From NCBI GenBank assembly GCA_021204605.1, contig JAJPZD010000126.1, positions 1 through 22,222 on the forward strand: a stretch of DNA of 22,222 nucleotides, read 5' to 3'. Both the position numbers and the translations under genes were made by a program. The stretch's first letter is position 1. The number at the start of each line of letters is the position of its first letter. Below the pieces are notes generated by a model. It searched no databases and was not told the DNA's origin. It saw nothing but the letters and a program-made list of their open reading frames with translations. Positions 21,696 through 22,222 of this stretch are shown one piece after another. The DNA comes from Prevotella sp. GTDB taxonomy: Bacteria > Bacteroidota > Bacteroidia > Bacteroidales > Bacteroidaceae.

Positions 21696-22222
21696 TTAAC
21701 TTTGTTTTGCCTGTTGTATAATCTGGTTGTAATAAGGATATGGAATTTCAATACTCTCTTTGTCAAAGCGTTCTTTTACGGCTTTAAGCGATTCGCATTT
21801 CAAAACGTAAGCATTCCAACTGGTTGAGGCCCAAGCCCAAGCCCGCAAGGTTATAGAGGAATTGTCCAAACTGGTAACACGGATTACAACTTCTGGCACT
21901 TCTTTTTCTTTCTCGGCTTTTGTCCTATGGTCAATGACCAATGGGTTTTTCATTACCTCGTCTCTCATCACCTCAAAAGCCTTATTCAGGTCGGTGGTAT
22001 ATGATACTGCCACATCTATGAATGCGCAAGTCGAGGTGTCTCCGAAGGAAGAATTGATAATGGTGCTTGTGTTTATCTTGTTGTTGGGTATCAATATCAT
22101 GCGGTTTTCTAAATTACGTAGTATTGTGTGCCGGAGCGTTATCTCCTCTACCGTTCCCGTAATGGTCTCGTCAATCTTGATGAAATCGCCTACCTTGAAA
22201 GGGCTGGAGAAGATGATGAAAA
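21696..22222 (-). CDS. MscS-family mechanosensitive channel (C-terminal part; cut by window edge)
   Basis: About 175 codons are visible; the N-terminus lies beyond 22222. The reading frame enters with FSSPFKVGDFIKIDE and continues TITGTVEEITLRHTILRNLE and NRMILIPNNKI, the conserved beta domain that follows the pore helix in MscS channels. A C-terminal alpha/beta domain ends EIPYPYYNQIIQQAKQS. The internal ATG at 22100 is not the start. MscS channels open on membrane tension to release solutes during hypo-osmotic shock. No partner gene is visible. Confidence 0.93.
   Translation of the reverse strand, partial: FIIFSSPFKVGDFIKIDETITGTVEEITLRHTILRNLENRMILIPNNKINTSTIINSSFGDTSTCAFIDVAVSYTTDLNKAFEVMRDEVMKNPLVIDHRTKAEKEKEVPEVVIRVTSLDNSSITLRAWAWASTSWNAYVLKCESLKAVKERFDKESIEIPYPYYNQIIQQAKQS

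Noticed and set aside
1..22222. CRISPR array, insertion sequence or integrase
   Set aside because: No regularly spaced repeats, transposase or recombinase motifs were seen in any frame; the only sizeable repeat is the pair around the Abi gene.

Overview
The window looks like chromosomal DNA from a Prevotella-like member of the Bacteroidota. Many upstream regions carry the Bacteroidota promoter pattern TTG/TTTG-N19-20-TAnnTTTG. Gene content also fits: a TonB-plug outer-membrane protein, DUF4369/TlpA-type thioredoxins, a SPOR lipoprotein, TPR proteins, a sodium-pumping decarboxylase with a lamin-tail OadG, and a YtxH/holin trio. No long mobile element, CRISPR array or rRNA was seen.

Layout. 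1-1052 (-) is the N-terminal part of an outer-membrane plug/barrel protein, preceded by a terminator and tRNA-Glu(CTC). 1290-2615 is a small accessory cassette: one Abi_2 (AbiD/AbiF-type, HEPN-motif) gene between two nearly identical ~71-bp direct repeats. Each repeat carries a leftward promoter. The right-hand one reads into a compact hairpin plus T-run, a candidate ~58-nt RNA just upstream of the Abi gene. 2711-3923 (+) is a preQ1-I-like riboswitch followed by a queuosine-precursor transporter (YhhQ family) and queF. 3920-4666 (-) is an unknown lipoprotein.

4832-9172 (-) is an operon of an AspT/YidE-type transporter, a lamin-tail/OadG fusion, a biotin carrier and OadB. The carboxyltransferase alpha subunit is absent from the window. 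9173-9547 has no convincing gene but holds an 18-bp-arm perfect palindrome. 9548-9889 (+) is a truncated AlbA_2 (Schlafen-like) remnant. 9956-11038 (+) is a TlpA-like thioredoxin that converges on an operon of SPOR lipoprotein, ruvX, def and a large TPR protein (14541-11087, -).

14694-15749 (+) is a promoter, a structured leader, and YtxH, holin-like and small basic proteins. 15759-16613 (-) is an AraC regulator divergent from a tripartite efflux operon (TolC, HlyD/EmrA and MFS; 16723-20675, +). 20776-21636 (+) is a cytoplasmic TPR protein. 21696-22222 (-) is the C-terminal part of an MscS channel.

The most interesting parts are the repeat-flanked HEPN Abi gene with its candidate upstream RNA, and the riboswitch whose pseudoknot would cover the ribosome-binding site of the queuosine-precursor transporter. 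Promoter positions also argue for shorter starts than the longest ORFs for yhhQ, araC and the last TPR gene. All family calls come from reading motifs; no database search was possible.
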